Assembly: GCA_946807835.1 (NCBI GenBank)
Contig: OX327697.1
Coordinates: forward strand, 6,277,001 to 6,341,000
DNA from: Ailanthus altissimus
Taxonomy: Eukaryota > Streptophyta > Magnoliopsida > Sapindales > Simaroubaceae
Direction of reading: 5' to 3'
DNA length: 64,000 nt
Shown here: positions 24,274-35,740 of the stretch, piece by piece
How the letters are laid out: every line of letters begins with the position of its first letter
Position numbering within the stretch: the stretch's first letter is position 1
Position numbers and translations under genes: made by a program
Notes under the pieces: generated by a model
Seen by the model: the letters and a program-made list of their open reading frames with translations, nothing else
What the model was told of the DNA's origin: nothing
The model's database searches: none

Positions 24274-25255
24274 ATTGTCGTGTCCTAGTACTTTTTTTTT
24301 GTAGTGGGCACAAATAGCTCGACTGGTGTTATGGCTTCAGACCCGTATATAAGTGAGTACAAGGAGTAACCTATAGCTTATTACGACAAAGTTCTATAGG
24401 CCAAAAGAGAGCCATTAAGGTGCATACTCTAGTTTAAAGTATTCATGCAATATCTTGTTGAGTCTTTTTAGTAGTTCCTTATTACTGGTTTTAGCTTTGT
24501 CGTTTCCTTAGGGTGGTATGACAATTAGTGCCTGTGTATGGTGTTATATTGCTCTAAGGTCGTGTTAACCTACTTGTTGACAAATGGTGTACTTTTATTG
24601 CTATGATCGTATATGGGATGTCATAGTGGCAGATGATATTTTCTCATAAGAAGTTTGTTACGGACTCACATGCGGCATTTTTTAATTGGATAACCTCAAT
24701 TTTTTTTATAGAAATAGTATGTGGCTGTAAGTATCCAAATGTATCTCTTAATAGGTGGATGAATTGGGCTAACCAGGTCCAAGTCCCAAGTAAATAATGG
24801 TCTGGGTTTCGTCATGTCTTGCAATGTTATAAGGTGTTAATGCTACAGGTTGTTATGGTTCTAAAATGTGACATTTCTTGATGAATTCTTTAGTAGCATT
24901 CTATATGCCAGGCTATTAATAGGTAAGTTCGAGAAGGCAATAGTACAACATTTGCTTACCTTGTATTCACTATGTCCTATAATATAGGATTCATGCAACA
25001 TCTTCTATACTTCTATGAAGTCTACACATATTAAGACATCCCCTTTGAGACTTTTGTTGAAGAGGATCTCTCTCTCTACAAAATACTAATTGGTTGTCCA
25101 TTTAGTCTTGTGATAGTTTATGGATTGGTAAGCATCGTATCCTATAGAAAATAATTGATGTAGGGCATTCACCGATCTTTCATTGTTATGGTTATGAATA
25201 CTTCTATTTTAAGGACTACATCATAGCAAATTGAGTAGTTGGTTTATATATCAAC
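24274..25255 (-). pseudogene. Ty3/gypsy integrase remnant
   Basis: Minus strand, ignoring stops and frameshifts, reads as a Ty3/gypsy integrase. Near 24590-24700 it gives LKNAACESVTNF, ENIICHYDIPYTII and HHLSTSRLT-like sequence, that is, the core up to the second catalytic Asp region; about 24300-24420 gives LAYRT, GYSLYSLIYGSEAITPVEL, the end of the core. A PWPFRGW-type word and histidine/cysteine finger lie at about 24760-25100. It is too broken to act. It was present before copia-1 and copia-3 inserted on its two sides. Confidence 0.65.
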
Positions 25256-27593
25256 TGTTGGGATTTGTGCTTACGTGCCATCCTATTGTTGTATGAATAT
25301 TTTATTTTGTGATATTTATATAGTTCATTATTTGTTGAATCGCTAATTACTATTATTAAATGGTTCAATGCTTGTGACGCTACAGACATTATATGATCTA
25401 AAAGAGTCCAGATTTGGTCTAAAAAAGCTTAGATTAGTGCCAAGAGTTAGCATCACTGAAAATTATAAATGCTAAAGAGTTAGCATGTTATATTAATCAG
25501 TGAAGTCTAAAAGTTAGAATCTTATCTGTGACAGTACAAAGACCTGAGAATACATTAGTAATAACATAGTTGCAAGAGTTGCAATAGGTGCTAAGAAATA
25601 TTATTATGCAAGTCTATTATCAAATTATATGTTCCTGGTCTTAATTCACAGTTGCAGGTCTATCAGTGGAATCCTTTTACATAAACTAGTTTATACTATA
25701 TATAGATGGTCTGAATGGATGTTCTTAACTAACCATAGACTTACTGGAAGTTCGTATAACATATAGGTGTTCAGTAAGGATTGAATACTGAATAGACTTA
25801 ACGAGAACCCTAATAAACATCCTATGAAGCTGTCAATGGAAGGTTTTCTCGAGTTAAGTAGTATATGTGGTCTTTTGACCTGAGTACCACGGTGGGCTTT
25901 TAAGTGATCCATTATACTTTGATTCCACGCATGTCACAGACTTTTCACAGTGTGATCGCTGGGTATAGTCCAATGTTTATGGAGTCCGATGTGTACAGAT
26001 ATTAAATCCGTCAGCTCACATAGATGAGTTATATATATCTAGATGCTCAAAGAATGTATCTTAGAAAGTCTTATAACCATAAGCAACAAACCCAGGAAAA
26101 TAGTTTCCTACAGAGTTAAACAATATTGTAAAAGTGTTTGCATATATTATTTATTAAGATACGTGTCTGGAGATAAGTTCATGGATGAGCACATAGGAAT
26201 TTGACGGTAGTGATCTATATCCCTGCTCTTATAGGATATGATTGGCAGAAGGATTATACGTATGCGCTATGACCTTAACTTGTATAGTCTACTGCACTGA
26301 TTTGTAATATCCGTGATGTGTGCGTGGGACATCAATTTCGGACTCACAGAATAGTTCTATTTGACAAATTGAGAGTGAATTTAGAGAGTCTCGCAATATA
26401 AAGTGTACTTATTATGCACTGGGGCAGCGTGCTGGATTGAATAGTTCGATCCAAAAAATCCTAGCAGACCGGACATTTACTTCGGTTTCCCTCTGGTCGT
26501 GCACGTGTCAAGACTTAAGAGTTAAGAACATCAATTAGTTAACAATTAGTTGTTGACCAATAGGATGTTGACACATGGCACATGTGGGCCAATTATTATT
26601 TGATTTGGAAATTACCAAAATGACCTTATTTGTTGGACAAATAATATCATTATTTTATTCATTAAAATATTTATTGAATAAAATAATAATAATATATGAT
26701 ATTATTATTTAAATTAAAATCAAACAATTAATTTTTTTATTTAAATTGGCATGTGTTTCTACCATAATTTAATATGATTAAATCATTTGTTTAATATTTA
26801 TTAAATGATAAGATAAGTATAAATATGTGACATTTATTAATGGTAGGCCTTAAGATGTTGCTTAATGATGAGAAAGTGTTTTCTCATTTGGCATAGATTA
26901 AGTGTAAGTTCATTTAAATGATATTCCATTTTGTTTTATTTTAATTTGGTTTATTGTAAGATAATAATAAACAAAAATTAATGGCAAACATAATGGATGC
27001 CAATAAGTGAGAAAATGAAAGATAATAATAAACAAAACACTAATGGCAAACATAATGGTTGCCATTAGGTGAGAAAATAAAAGATAATAATAAACAAATG
27101 AAAGAGCAATTAGTTGCTCAATTAATCATAAAAAATTCGTGCAAGGGGTTAAGTGAATTGTAGAGAGAATTTTGAAAGGCTAAGTGTTAGAAATTCTCTC
27201 AAGTGTTGAGAGCAAAAACACTTCTTCCATTTTTCCTTCTATTTTTGGTCATCCATACTACAAGGTAGAAACAAGGATTCAAGAGTTGAATTCTTTGCTG
27301 AAAAAGCTGCTATTCTAGCTTCCTCAAGCCCATCGAGTTGAGGAACTAGAATTATGAACACCTCAAGGCAGGTACTCCGGTTCGACAATATACCAAAGGC
27401 TTGACAAGGTACTATTTCTTAATCTTGAAGTATTTTACATTTATGAGATAACATGTAAAGTTTACTTGTGTTTATCATTATGAAATTTGTATTCTGCTCA
27501 TCCGCTGCGCATGTATGTATGAGATACATATGCTATATTTGAATGATAGACAGAAACCCATATGCATGCACCCTAGGTTTAACATCACTCACA
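25256..27593 (+). mobile_element. Copia-1 5' LTR (LTR G)
   Basis: Starts TGTTGGGATTTGTGCTTACGT, the best preserved start of the family here, and ends near CATCACTCACA three bases before a degenerate tRNA-iMet primer site. The body is collinear with the other copies ('gaccgctgggtatagtcc', 'gtgtgcgtgggacat'). A leader and gag follow on the same strand, so it is a 5' LTR and not a solo LTR. A 61 bp segment ('gataataataaac... atggcaaacataatgg') is tandemly repeated at about 26940-27110. Confidence 0.78.
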
Positions 27594-27596
27594 AAA

Positions 27597-27608
27597 TAGT
27601 ATCATAAC
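27597..27608 (+). promoter_or_regulatory. Copia-1 primer binding site, degenerate
   Basis: TAGTATCATAAC agrees with the tRNA-iMet site TGGTATCAGAGC at 9 of 12 bases, and 'tattttgag' follows as in other copia elements. The three mismatches are consistent with decay after insertion. Confidence 0.6.
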
Positions 27609-28255
27609 TATTTTGAGTGTAAAATTGTTGTTGGTGATGTTTTGATGCTTAAAAGGTGTATTTTAAGTTGCTGAAATGTGTATACCGAAGGAGGGAGCAC
27701 TGGAGCGTCGTGGTCATAAGTGTTTAGCGTCGAGGTGTTGGAAAATTTTGTATTGCAGTGCTAGATGCTAGGAGCCCAAGCGCTAAGAAAATAGGTGCTC
27801 ATTTATAGATATTGGAATTTGTGCCGCAGCGTCAGGCGTTGAGCGCTGGGTAGCCGTGGCTAGGGCTTCTAGGCCTTGGCACTGCAGTGCCAGATGCTGG
27901 GCGCCCAAGCGCTAAGAAAATAGGCGCTCATGTATAAATAGTGGAATTTGTGCCGCAGCGTCAGGCGCTGCAGCGCCAGAAGCTAGCACCGCGGCGCCGA
28001 GGGCTATGCCTCTCCAGTGCTGCCATACGGTGGGCCCAGTACCGCGGTACCAATGACACCCACACTAATTATGTTTTAAATTATTTAAAATATTATTTTA
28101 ATCATGTAGGGGTTTATGAGATACAATGATAAGAGTTATTAGGTTGTATTATAAATTGAGATCATTTTTTCTATGATGGTAAACATAATGGGAGCCTTAC
28201 TAGTGGGAGTTAGTTGTGGTTACACAGAATTAATGTATGATTGAGAATTACCTCC

Positions 28256-30234
28256 TTATAAGCGCATTTTATATATGATATTACATCCCTATTAATTTGA
28301 TAATTGCTTATTTTGAATGTGAATAATGGCTTTTTATGTAAATTAATTTCATTTTATAGGTTTCAAGTTAATAGAACTATTTGGGATGAAAATTCAAAGA
28401 AAACAAACAAAAGACCAAAAATGCTATAGTGCAATGAACAGTGCCAGGTGAACAATGTCTGGTGTACAGTGCCGCTACAGTGCCAGCAATAGTATTTTGC
28501 GTCTTAGCGCCAGAAAGTGGCACCCAAGTGCTGAAAAGTGGCACCCAGGCATCAAAACGAGCAGAATGCTTAACGCGCAGGCGCTACCACCTGTTTTAAC
28601 CCCCTTTTTCTTGCCCTAATTTGAAACTTATAAATACTATCCTTTAGCTATTTTCTCAACTATCAAAGGGAGGCACGAAATTTGCAAAAGAGAACAAGGC
28701 TTGAGCTTAAATTTGAAGAGAAGAAATGATGTCTCCAAGGTTTCTTGAGCATCGTTGAAGACATTTAAAGGATTGAAACCTTGGAGACATTCTTAAATTC
28801 GGTTTTCTCTTTCTTTTCTTTGTATTTTCTCTTTTGTTTAAATTTTCAGCTTTGAATAATGTTTAAACAAGTTTGTATCTATGGATTTCTTGATAATCTA
28901 AGTTATGGGTTGATTTGTATGTAATTAAACTTGAATTCTAAGTCTTGATGTAGTTTTATTTATATTATGTTTAGATGATTTAGTAGATTTTCGTGTAATC
29001 CATTTATGTTTCTCTATGCTTAATGCTTCCAATTGATTGAAAAATGAATTGGTTGTTATGGATTTATGGATTGATGCTTGGGAGAGCTTGACCCATTTAT
29101 TGAATTTGGGAGAAACATAGTCTTAGGTTGTTATTGAGTTGGGAGGCTAATAACACTTAGGTAATTACCATGGTTTTCTTAAGGATTGTATGTGATGCAC
29201 ACCAAGTGTTTGATAAAATGTGTGAGAATACTTAGGGTGTGCCATTATACCTAGGATTTCATTTGACGCTCGGGGGAGGTAATGAAATTAATCATTGGGT
29301 AATCAATTTAAGGGGTTGCGTAATGCATGTATTGGTAAACAAGTTAGATAGGGATATCAACTTGAATATATGCATAGTATCTCATTCAGCACTTGGGAGT
29401 GGGAGGGAGATTAGTCTTAATCTCTTGATTAATGAATTGAATGAAATACTAAATAGGAAGAATAGAATGAAAGCAATACTCTAGGATCCCATTTGTATAG
29501 AATTCACCGTATCGCATAATTATCGTTGTTGTTAGATTATATATTTTAGGCCTTGATGGAACTCTATTGAATAATATGTGTTGATGTTGTTTTGTAATTA
29601 ATGACTATTTTGTGTTATTCATTTATGCTTTTTATATGCTTCATGCTTCTAATTGCATTAAAAAATGGATTGGATGATTTAAACATTTGGGTTATGTGCT
29701 TGGAAAAGTTTAATCCATATGTTGGTTGTAAAAAACATAGCTTTGAGTTTGTTGAGTTGGGAGACTAATGAACTTACGGTAGTCGCGTAAGGGTAGCTTA
29801 ATGCGTGTATGTATAACGGGTTAGATAGGGATATCAACTTAGTTGTATATGCATAGTATCTCATTCGGCACTCGGGAGAGGGAATGAGATTAATCATACA
29901 CCATCGACTAATGAATGCATAAAATTGGTTGTTGATCACTAATGACAAAGACAATAGGAACAATAGAGGAAAATCAAGTCCCTAGAACCCTATTGCCATA
30001 GATCTCTCATATCTCCATTTTACCAAGTATTTAGTTTTAAGCTTTCTTTAATTCAATAATTTAACTATTCGATTAGATTAGCCTAGATAAAGTTAGGTTG
30101 CCACCATCATAGTACTTAGTATTATTTTAGGACACAATCCTCATGGGAACGATATACTCACTCATCACTTTATTACTTACTCATGACCCGTGCATTTGCG
30201 GTTACAAATTCGTGTGTTTATAATTTCACAAACA
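28256..30234 (+). mobile_element. Gypsy-type solo LTR I2 inserted in the copia-1 leader
   Basis: Collinear with solo LTR I: start TTATAAGCGCATTTTATAT (a mutated TGATGAGCG), end TTCACAAACA, and a perfect duplication CCTCC (28251-28255, 30235-30239). The leader continues on both sides. It is almost twice as long as copy I because the R/U5-like part containing 'gttagatagggatatcaact' occurs twice (about 29330-29460 and 29820-29930). A TATA-like 'cttataaatac' lies at about 28627, just after a block with repeated 'cagtgcc' and 'ggcaccca' words. Confidence 0.85.
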
Positions 30235-30398
30235 CCTCCTCATGAGATGGGGATTAAGTCTTTGTGATACTAAAAAAAAAGAGTAAAAAAAAAAATCTCT
30301 TAATCAGATTGAACAATAATAGATTATGAGATAGTGTTTTATTATTGATGATCCGTCTTGTCAATATGGTGTTAGTTGGATCATATCAGTCTTTTCTA

Positions 30399-30681
30399 AG
30401 ATCGCTACAGTGTGAAAAAATTGGTCGGTGTGATTTAGACTATGCCGGTTAAATATGAATGAGGTAAATATATGCGAAAGTGTTGCTTTAGATCGCTACA
30501 GTGTGCGGGTAATATCGATAGCATATATTTGATCATTGACAAGATCTGGAATATACTTACTCTAGATCGCTACAGTGTACGGATAAAGTGTATTTAGGAT
30601 CAAGAGTAGGAGTTGCATGAGATGCAATTGATAAGAGTTGTCTACCTGTTAGGTTTACAAAGGTCTAGATCGCTACAGTGT
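30399..30681 (+). repeat. Four interspersed copies of AGATCGCTACAGTGT
   Basis: Exact copies of the 15-mer lie at 30399-30413, 30490-30504, 30564-30578 and 30667-30681, all on the same strand and 74-103 bp apart, in the leader of copia-1. Sequence between the copies is unrelated. At the matching places in the copia-3 leader a different repeated word is found (see findings). Confidence 0.9.
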
Positions 30682-30937
30682 GCAGTCCGAGTAAAATGCT
30701 AATGGGGATCCACTTCCCACTGTATAGTTTAAAATAGTTTAAACTGTCGTTATCCCGTTTTGAGAGATTAGAGGGATTATGTAAAGCAATGGGAGGACAT
30801 TTTAAATTAAAAAGTGTATAAATATTATACCCATGATTTATAATGTATTATTAGCGATTTAATAATAATTTTCGTTAATATCTCCTAATATTATTTTATT
30901 TGACTTGTGTAAGCTAGGATTACATCTTCAAATCCCT

Positions 30938-31600
30938 TGGTGTGTATACTAGATGCACACCAATCAAAGATGCCAAGAATTTCTGTGACTGGTACATGAA
31001 TCTCAGAATTATTCTGAATTCAGAAAGATTGGGATATGTTATTGACCAAACGATGCCTAGAGGTGTTTTTGAGAATGCCACTGAAGGAAGAAAAGGTGAC
31101 ATATCAGAAATGGTTGGATGACGATTTAAAAGTTAAATTGTACATCCTTACCTCAATGTCCATTGAGTTGCAGAGGGAGTATGTCTTCATGGACAATGTC
31201 AGTAGCATTATGCTCTATCTTAGAGAGCTCTTTAGTGACCGACCCCAAATTAAGAATTATAGGGTCGCTAAAGCGCTGTTTCAGGCAAAGCTCCCTGAAG
31301 GCAGTCCAGTGAGTCCTCATGTTCTCAAGATGATAGGATTAATCGAAAGGCTTGAGTTCATGGACATCTCTTTAAGTAATAGCTTGGGGAATAGTTTGAT
31401 TCTCCAGTCGCTGCTTGGGTCATTTGTACAGTTCATCACAAACTTCAATATGCAAGGAATGACCCCTACTTATACTGATCTTCACAATATGCTGAAGACA
31501 ACAGATGAGGACATGCATAAAAGAGGCTCAGCCTTCCTTATTCATGGTGCTTTATCTTCAACCCCGAAGGCTTCTAGGAAGTTCAAAGAAAAGAAGAAAA
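30938..31600 (+). pseudogene. Copia-1 gag (UBN2-type) remnant
   Basis: Frame-broken start at about 30938 reads FCDWYMNLRIILNSERLGYVID, the N-terminal part of plant Ty1/copia gag, after which a frameshift leads to an open frame from 31036. That frame continues with KWLDDDLKVKLYILTSM, LPEGSPVSPHVLKMIG and SLLGSFVQFITNFNM, in the order expected for the gag/UBN2 domain, then a lysine-rich stretch (KFKEKKKRKV). A zinc knuckle would normally follow but the sequence switches at about 31600 to a different copia gag, so the apparent 204-codon protein is a chimera. Confidence 0.8.
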
Positions 31601-31685
31601 GAAAGGTGAGGCACATAAGACAGTTTGCTCTATTCAAAGTCGCTTCATAGCTGAAATTATGTGGTGGAAAAGTTACAGAACAAGA
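31601..31685 (+). pseudogene. Copia-2 gag, left piece
   Basis: From about 31601 the plus strand reads FALFKVAS, stop, LKLCGGKVTEQ, matching the middle of gag in another copia lineage. It breaks at 31685 and resumes at 55125 with DIQETIFSTFYASNVVLQ. The frame is continuous across the target duplication CAAGA, which shows that the old Athila-like element jumped into this gag. Confidence 0.7.
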
Positions 31686-33102
31686 TGATGAAAACTTGAA
31701 ATTACATATTTAATAAGGGTTTACATCATTATTTTGTATTATTAGTGTTTTTAATCCCCCTAATTTAAGTATATTTATAATATTATACATAATTAGCTTT
31801 TAATTATTTTGTGGTAGGTTTGGTAAAATAGGTATAACTCTTTACTTAAGAATTTAATTAGAGTGATTCTTGATTCTGTGAAGAGCTGCCTCAATAGGAT
31901 AACATATTGTATTTCACAAAGCATTTGCAATTTGAGCGTTTAGAGGGTGAAAATGGCATAAACTAGAACTAATCTATAGTACAGGCTCGGTTCGAATAGT
32001 CATCAGTATTTGGCCCATAACTATAGAAATACGTATCTAATATGTATGAGACACCTTAATTTAAAAAGATAAGAGATTTATCTACAACTTTAAGTTTTTT
32101 AGTGACAGCTAATTCAAACCACATCAAGTTCAAATTGGATAATCAAGTAGGTGCATTAATAATAATCAATGCAAATTAGTTGTCACCTTTCTTGACTTTT
32201 ATCATCCATGTGGTTTCCTCTTTATTTATCTTGATTTATCCATATTTGTTTTATAAATTAGTGGCTTGTTTATGCCTAAAGTATGTAATTAGAGAGCTAA
32301 ATTTTAGTTCAAAACACTTATCTTTTTTATTATCTCTTTGTTGTATTATTTCTATTGTTTACTATTCTAAAGTCATGTTATCTCTTCTTCCATCTCTTTT
32401 CTTTTTCTTTAGTTTTATTATGTTCAAGCTAAGGCAAAAGGGTGAAACTCTTGGCAAGGTAATAAAATTTACTTAACTCTTATTCATGAATTTAATGTTT
32501 CATTCTTAAGTTATGCAAATTTATATATAACGTATTTCTTTCATTTGTAATATTAATATCCTTTCTTGTAAAGTTGTGTGTCTTGATTCATTATAAAAAT
32601 ATTTCATAGTTGGCACAATAAATTCTTGAAACCATTTACAAGATTTGGCGTAGATATCATTTTTTGTAAATTGAGAGTCTTGATATATTTTAAACAAATG
32701 TAAAGATTGACATAATAAATATTTGAACTCATTTACAAGATTTTGTGTAAAATAATTGAAAGAAAGAAATACTAGTTAACATATAAATGGTGATGAACTT
32801 TAATTATTATATCTTTCGATTGGAACTTCTTGATGTGAGAATTTTAATTGAGTTATAAAAAGAATTGAATATATTCATATTTCATATGCCAAGAGTGGAC
32901 CCCCCTAACCTTGCCTTTTATTTTAATTGATTAATTAAATTATTATTTGTAAACATCTTATACTGATTTAATTTTCTTTAAAGTATTTATAATTTGTAAT
33001 TTTAATTCTATTTTTTTGTGGATCGACCTCGTTCTCACCGAGTTATTTGTTACTTCGACAATCCTGCACTTGAGAATACACTTCTATATTCTTGATGTGT
33101 CA
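31686..33102 (+). repeat. 5' LTR of the old Athila-like element
   Basis: Starts TGATGAAAACTTGAAATTAC and ends TCTTGATGTGTCA, 1417 bp. The end part 'ggatcgacctcgttctcaccg' and the CA end match the 3' LTR (53064-55124). A TATA box cannot be fixed with certainty. The 98-codon frame 32180-32476 within it is a shadow. Its sequence is largely different from the LTR of the young inner element, although both begin TGATGAA. Confidence 0.88.
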
Positions 33103-33108
33103 AGTTTT

Positions 33109-33126
33109 TGGTGCCGTTGCCGGGGA
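33109..33126 (+). promoter_or_regulatory. Primer binding site (tRNA-Asp) of the old element
   Basis: TGGTGCCGTTGCCGGGGA differs by one base from the site of the young element and from the complement of the plant tRNA-Asp 3' end. It begins six bases after the LTR. A tRNA-Asp primer is characteristic of Athila-type gypsy elements. Confidence 0.9.
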
Positions 33127-33169
33127 AGTGAAATTAACATTTTTTTGTTTGTTTGTTTATTTTATTTTT

Positions 33170-33239
33170 ATGGAAGGCTAAGCCTCCTAACTTGCTTTAC
33201 TTTGTTTATTCTTCACTTGTTATTTTTATGGTAGGCTAA
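33170..33239 (+). repeat. Two leader copies of a 4-codon mini-ORF in the old element
   Basis: ATGGAAGGCTAAGCCTCC at 33170 and ATGGTAGGCTAAGCCTCC at 33228 each make a start-two codons-stop mini-ORF (M-E-G, M-V-G), and each can fold as a small AGGC-TAA-GCCT hairpin. They occupy the same part of the leader as the six mini-ORFs of the young element. Confidence 0.7.
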
Positions 33240-33393
33240 GCCTCCCACTCTTTATTTACTAACTTTTTATTATCCTAATCTAACTTCCAACTATTTATCT
33301 AACTTTTATTTTATTATTAGCCACTCATATTTTATTTTATTTTATCTTATTTGTAATATTTATTGTTATTGTATTTTGTTTTATTTCTTTGTA

Positions 33394-35040
33394 TGAGTGG
33401 TTTGTTTCAAGATCTTAATTCTCATCGTTTGGTGAAAGGTAATTTCGGAACTTTCTTTGATAATTTATTGGATTCTCCTTCATCTTCTCATTCTTCACTA
33501 ATTAACATCATGACCGAAAATCAAATTGAGGAACTTATAGACCTAGGAGACAATCAGTCCTAATATAATGATCATAATCGACCTAGGACACTTAGAGACT
33601 ACATGAACCGGTGCACCATCTTGCTTAATTTTCCTCTAGATGCAACACATTTTAATTTTAAGCCGAACATTATCCAACTTTTACCCATTTTTCATGGCTT
33701 AGATGCAGAGAACCCTTACCTACATCTAAGAGAATGTAAAGAAGTATGTAACATGTATAATGACCAAAATTATAGCATGAACACAATTCGACTTAAGCTT
33801 TTTCCTTTTTCTTTAAAAGATAAAGCTACATTATAGCTGCAAAACCTTAGGTGTGGATCCATTTCTTTATGGGATGAGATGCAACAACAATTTTTGAAAA
33901 AAAAATTTCTCCCATAGAACAAATTATTTCAAAAGACAAATTACCACTTTTTTTCAAAAATCAGGAGAGTCCCTTTACTAATGTTGGAAAAGATATAAAG
34001 AATTACTTAATGCCTATCCCCATTATGACTTTGAAACTTGGAGATTAGTCTTAAATTTCTACGAGGGCTTAACACCCCAAGTTAGGCAAATGGTAGAAAT
34101 GATGTGTAATGGAACATTTGAGGATAAAGACCCATAAGATGCAATAAACTATCTAGACTTACTAGTAGAAAATGCTTAAAATTGGGACACTGCTGGTACC
34201 TGTAAAGCACTTGGTAAAACTCAAACCACTATATCTAGTGGGGGTATTTATCATCTTAGGGAAGACCATGACCTTCAAGCTAAATTAGCATCCATAGCTA
34301 GAAAAGTTGAAACTTTAGAAATGAAAAAGAGTGGTTAATTAAAATATGTTCAAGAAATTGTGTGTCACATATGTGAAACCCATGATCACTCTACCAATGA
34401 TTGTCTAACTGTGCCTGTATTTAAGAAATGTCTCAATGAACAAGTCAATGTTTTAAACATGTTCAAGCGGTCAAATAATAACCCATATTCACAAAACTAC
34501 AATATTGGTTAGAGAAATCACCTGAAATGTAGTTGAGGAATGACACTCAAGCACAGGCTTCACAACTACCTTTTCAACCACACCAAAATTTTCAAAACTA
34601 TCAAGGTTATGCACTATATCTTCTACCAAATAAGAAAAATCTTGAAGATACTTTGTATGCATTCATTGAAAAGTAAGAGTCTGTTAATTCTCAAAATGCT
34701 CAAACATTTACTGATTTGAAAGATACTCTTTCTAAATTTGCATCCGCACTGAACATTCATGAGTAAGAAAAATTTTCTTCTCAACCATAACCAAACCTCA
34801 AATGACAACATAACTCAAATGCATGTAGTTCAGGAAGTCAACGCATGGATCAAGTTAAAACGATTATCACTCTCCGAAATGGTAAGATTGTTGAAAACAC
34901 ATTCCTGAACCTCATGAGAAAGATAAATCAATCTCTAAGGGTAAGAAAAGTGTTGAACCTACACCTAGTGAAGAAAACACTAAACTCTCACCTCCACCCC
35001 CATTTCCTAATGCATTATGTAATGTTAAAAAGATGAATCA
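33394..35040 (+). pseudogene. gag of the old Athila-like element, broken
   Basis: Pieces of gag in several frames: 33394-33563 (MSGLFQDLNSH, N-terminus), 33603-33836 (FNFKPNIIQLLPIFHGLDAENPY, gag domain start; LKLFPFSLKDKA) followed by a stop, then reading on to about 34150 (WRLVLNFYEGL-like, VRQMVEMMCNG). A CCHC knuckle CHICETHDHSTNDC lies at about 34361-34402. The segment 34845-35036 holds the 'ITLRNGK' motif found in the linker of the young gag. Many stops and frameshifts. Confidence 0.85.
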
Positions 35041-35738
35041 TAATTCTAAAATTTTTAAAATCTTTAACTAGGTAAAAGTTAATATTCATTTATTGGATGA
35101 TGTTAAATAAGTTTCCTTTTATGTAAAAGTTTTGAAGGCTTTGTGCACGTAAAAAGAAAAGTGAATGTGAAAAAAAAACATTTTTAGCTGAACAAGTAAG
35201 TGTCATTCTTCAGAACAATAATGCTTTGAAATATAAAGACCCTAGTTGTTCTACAATTTTATATATTATTGAAAGTAATAAAACTGAACAAGCCTCACTT
35301 AATCTTGGTGCTAGTGTGAATTTACTGCTATATTTAGTTTATCAACAACTCAATCTCAGTGAGTTAAAACTAACTTCTGTAGCTCTTTTGCTTGTCGATA
35401 GATGAATAAAAGTACCAAGAGGGATAGTGGAAGATGTTTTAGTTCAAGTTGATAAATTCATATATCTTATGGGTTTTATTTTCTTAGACACAGAATCTAT
35501 TAAAGAATATAATTCAGTACCTGTTATTTTGGGTCGTCCATTTTTAGCAATTTCTAACGCTTTGATTAATTGTAGGAATGGAGTAATGAAGCTTTTATTT
35601 GGAAACATGACACTTGAGTTCAATATTTTCAATATGTGTAAGCAACCATATGAGGGGGAGGATGAAAGTGAAGAAGCCGACATGATTGAAACGAGTGTGG
35701 AGGATGATATCAAAAAGGGAGTTCTACCGATCTCTTAA
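35041..35738 (+). pseudogene. Aspartic protease region of the old element
   Basis: Collinear with residues 575-755 of the young ORF. The active-site motif reads LNLGASVNLL, so the catalytic Asp (D633 in the young element) has become Asn. Open frame 35427-35738 continues with IVEDVLVQVDKF, VPVILGRPFLAISNALI and FGNMTLEFNIF. Stops occur upstream at about 35100-35165. Confidence 0.85.
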
Positions 35739-35740
35739 AA

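Larger units (their letters stand above)
27609..30937 (+). other. Copia-1 leader with GC-rich block, split by solo LTR I2
   Basis: Non-coding leader between primer site and gag, made of 27609-28255 and 30235-30937 (about 1.35 kb without the insert). It holds a GC-rich block at 27690-28045 in which a segment of about 130 bp is tandemly duplicated (compare 'gcccaagcgctaagaaaat' at about 27775 and 27905), and four copies of a 15-mer between 30399 and 30681 (separate entry). The short frame 27941-28129 lies in the GC-rich block and has no recognisable content. Confidence 0.65.

Noticed and set aside
33016..33234. 72-codon ORF across the end of the old 5' LTR and the primer site
   Set aside because: Crosses LTR end, primer site and mini-ORFs; hydrophobic only because of T-rich sequence.
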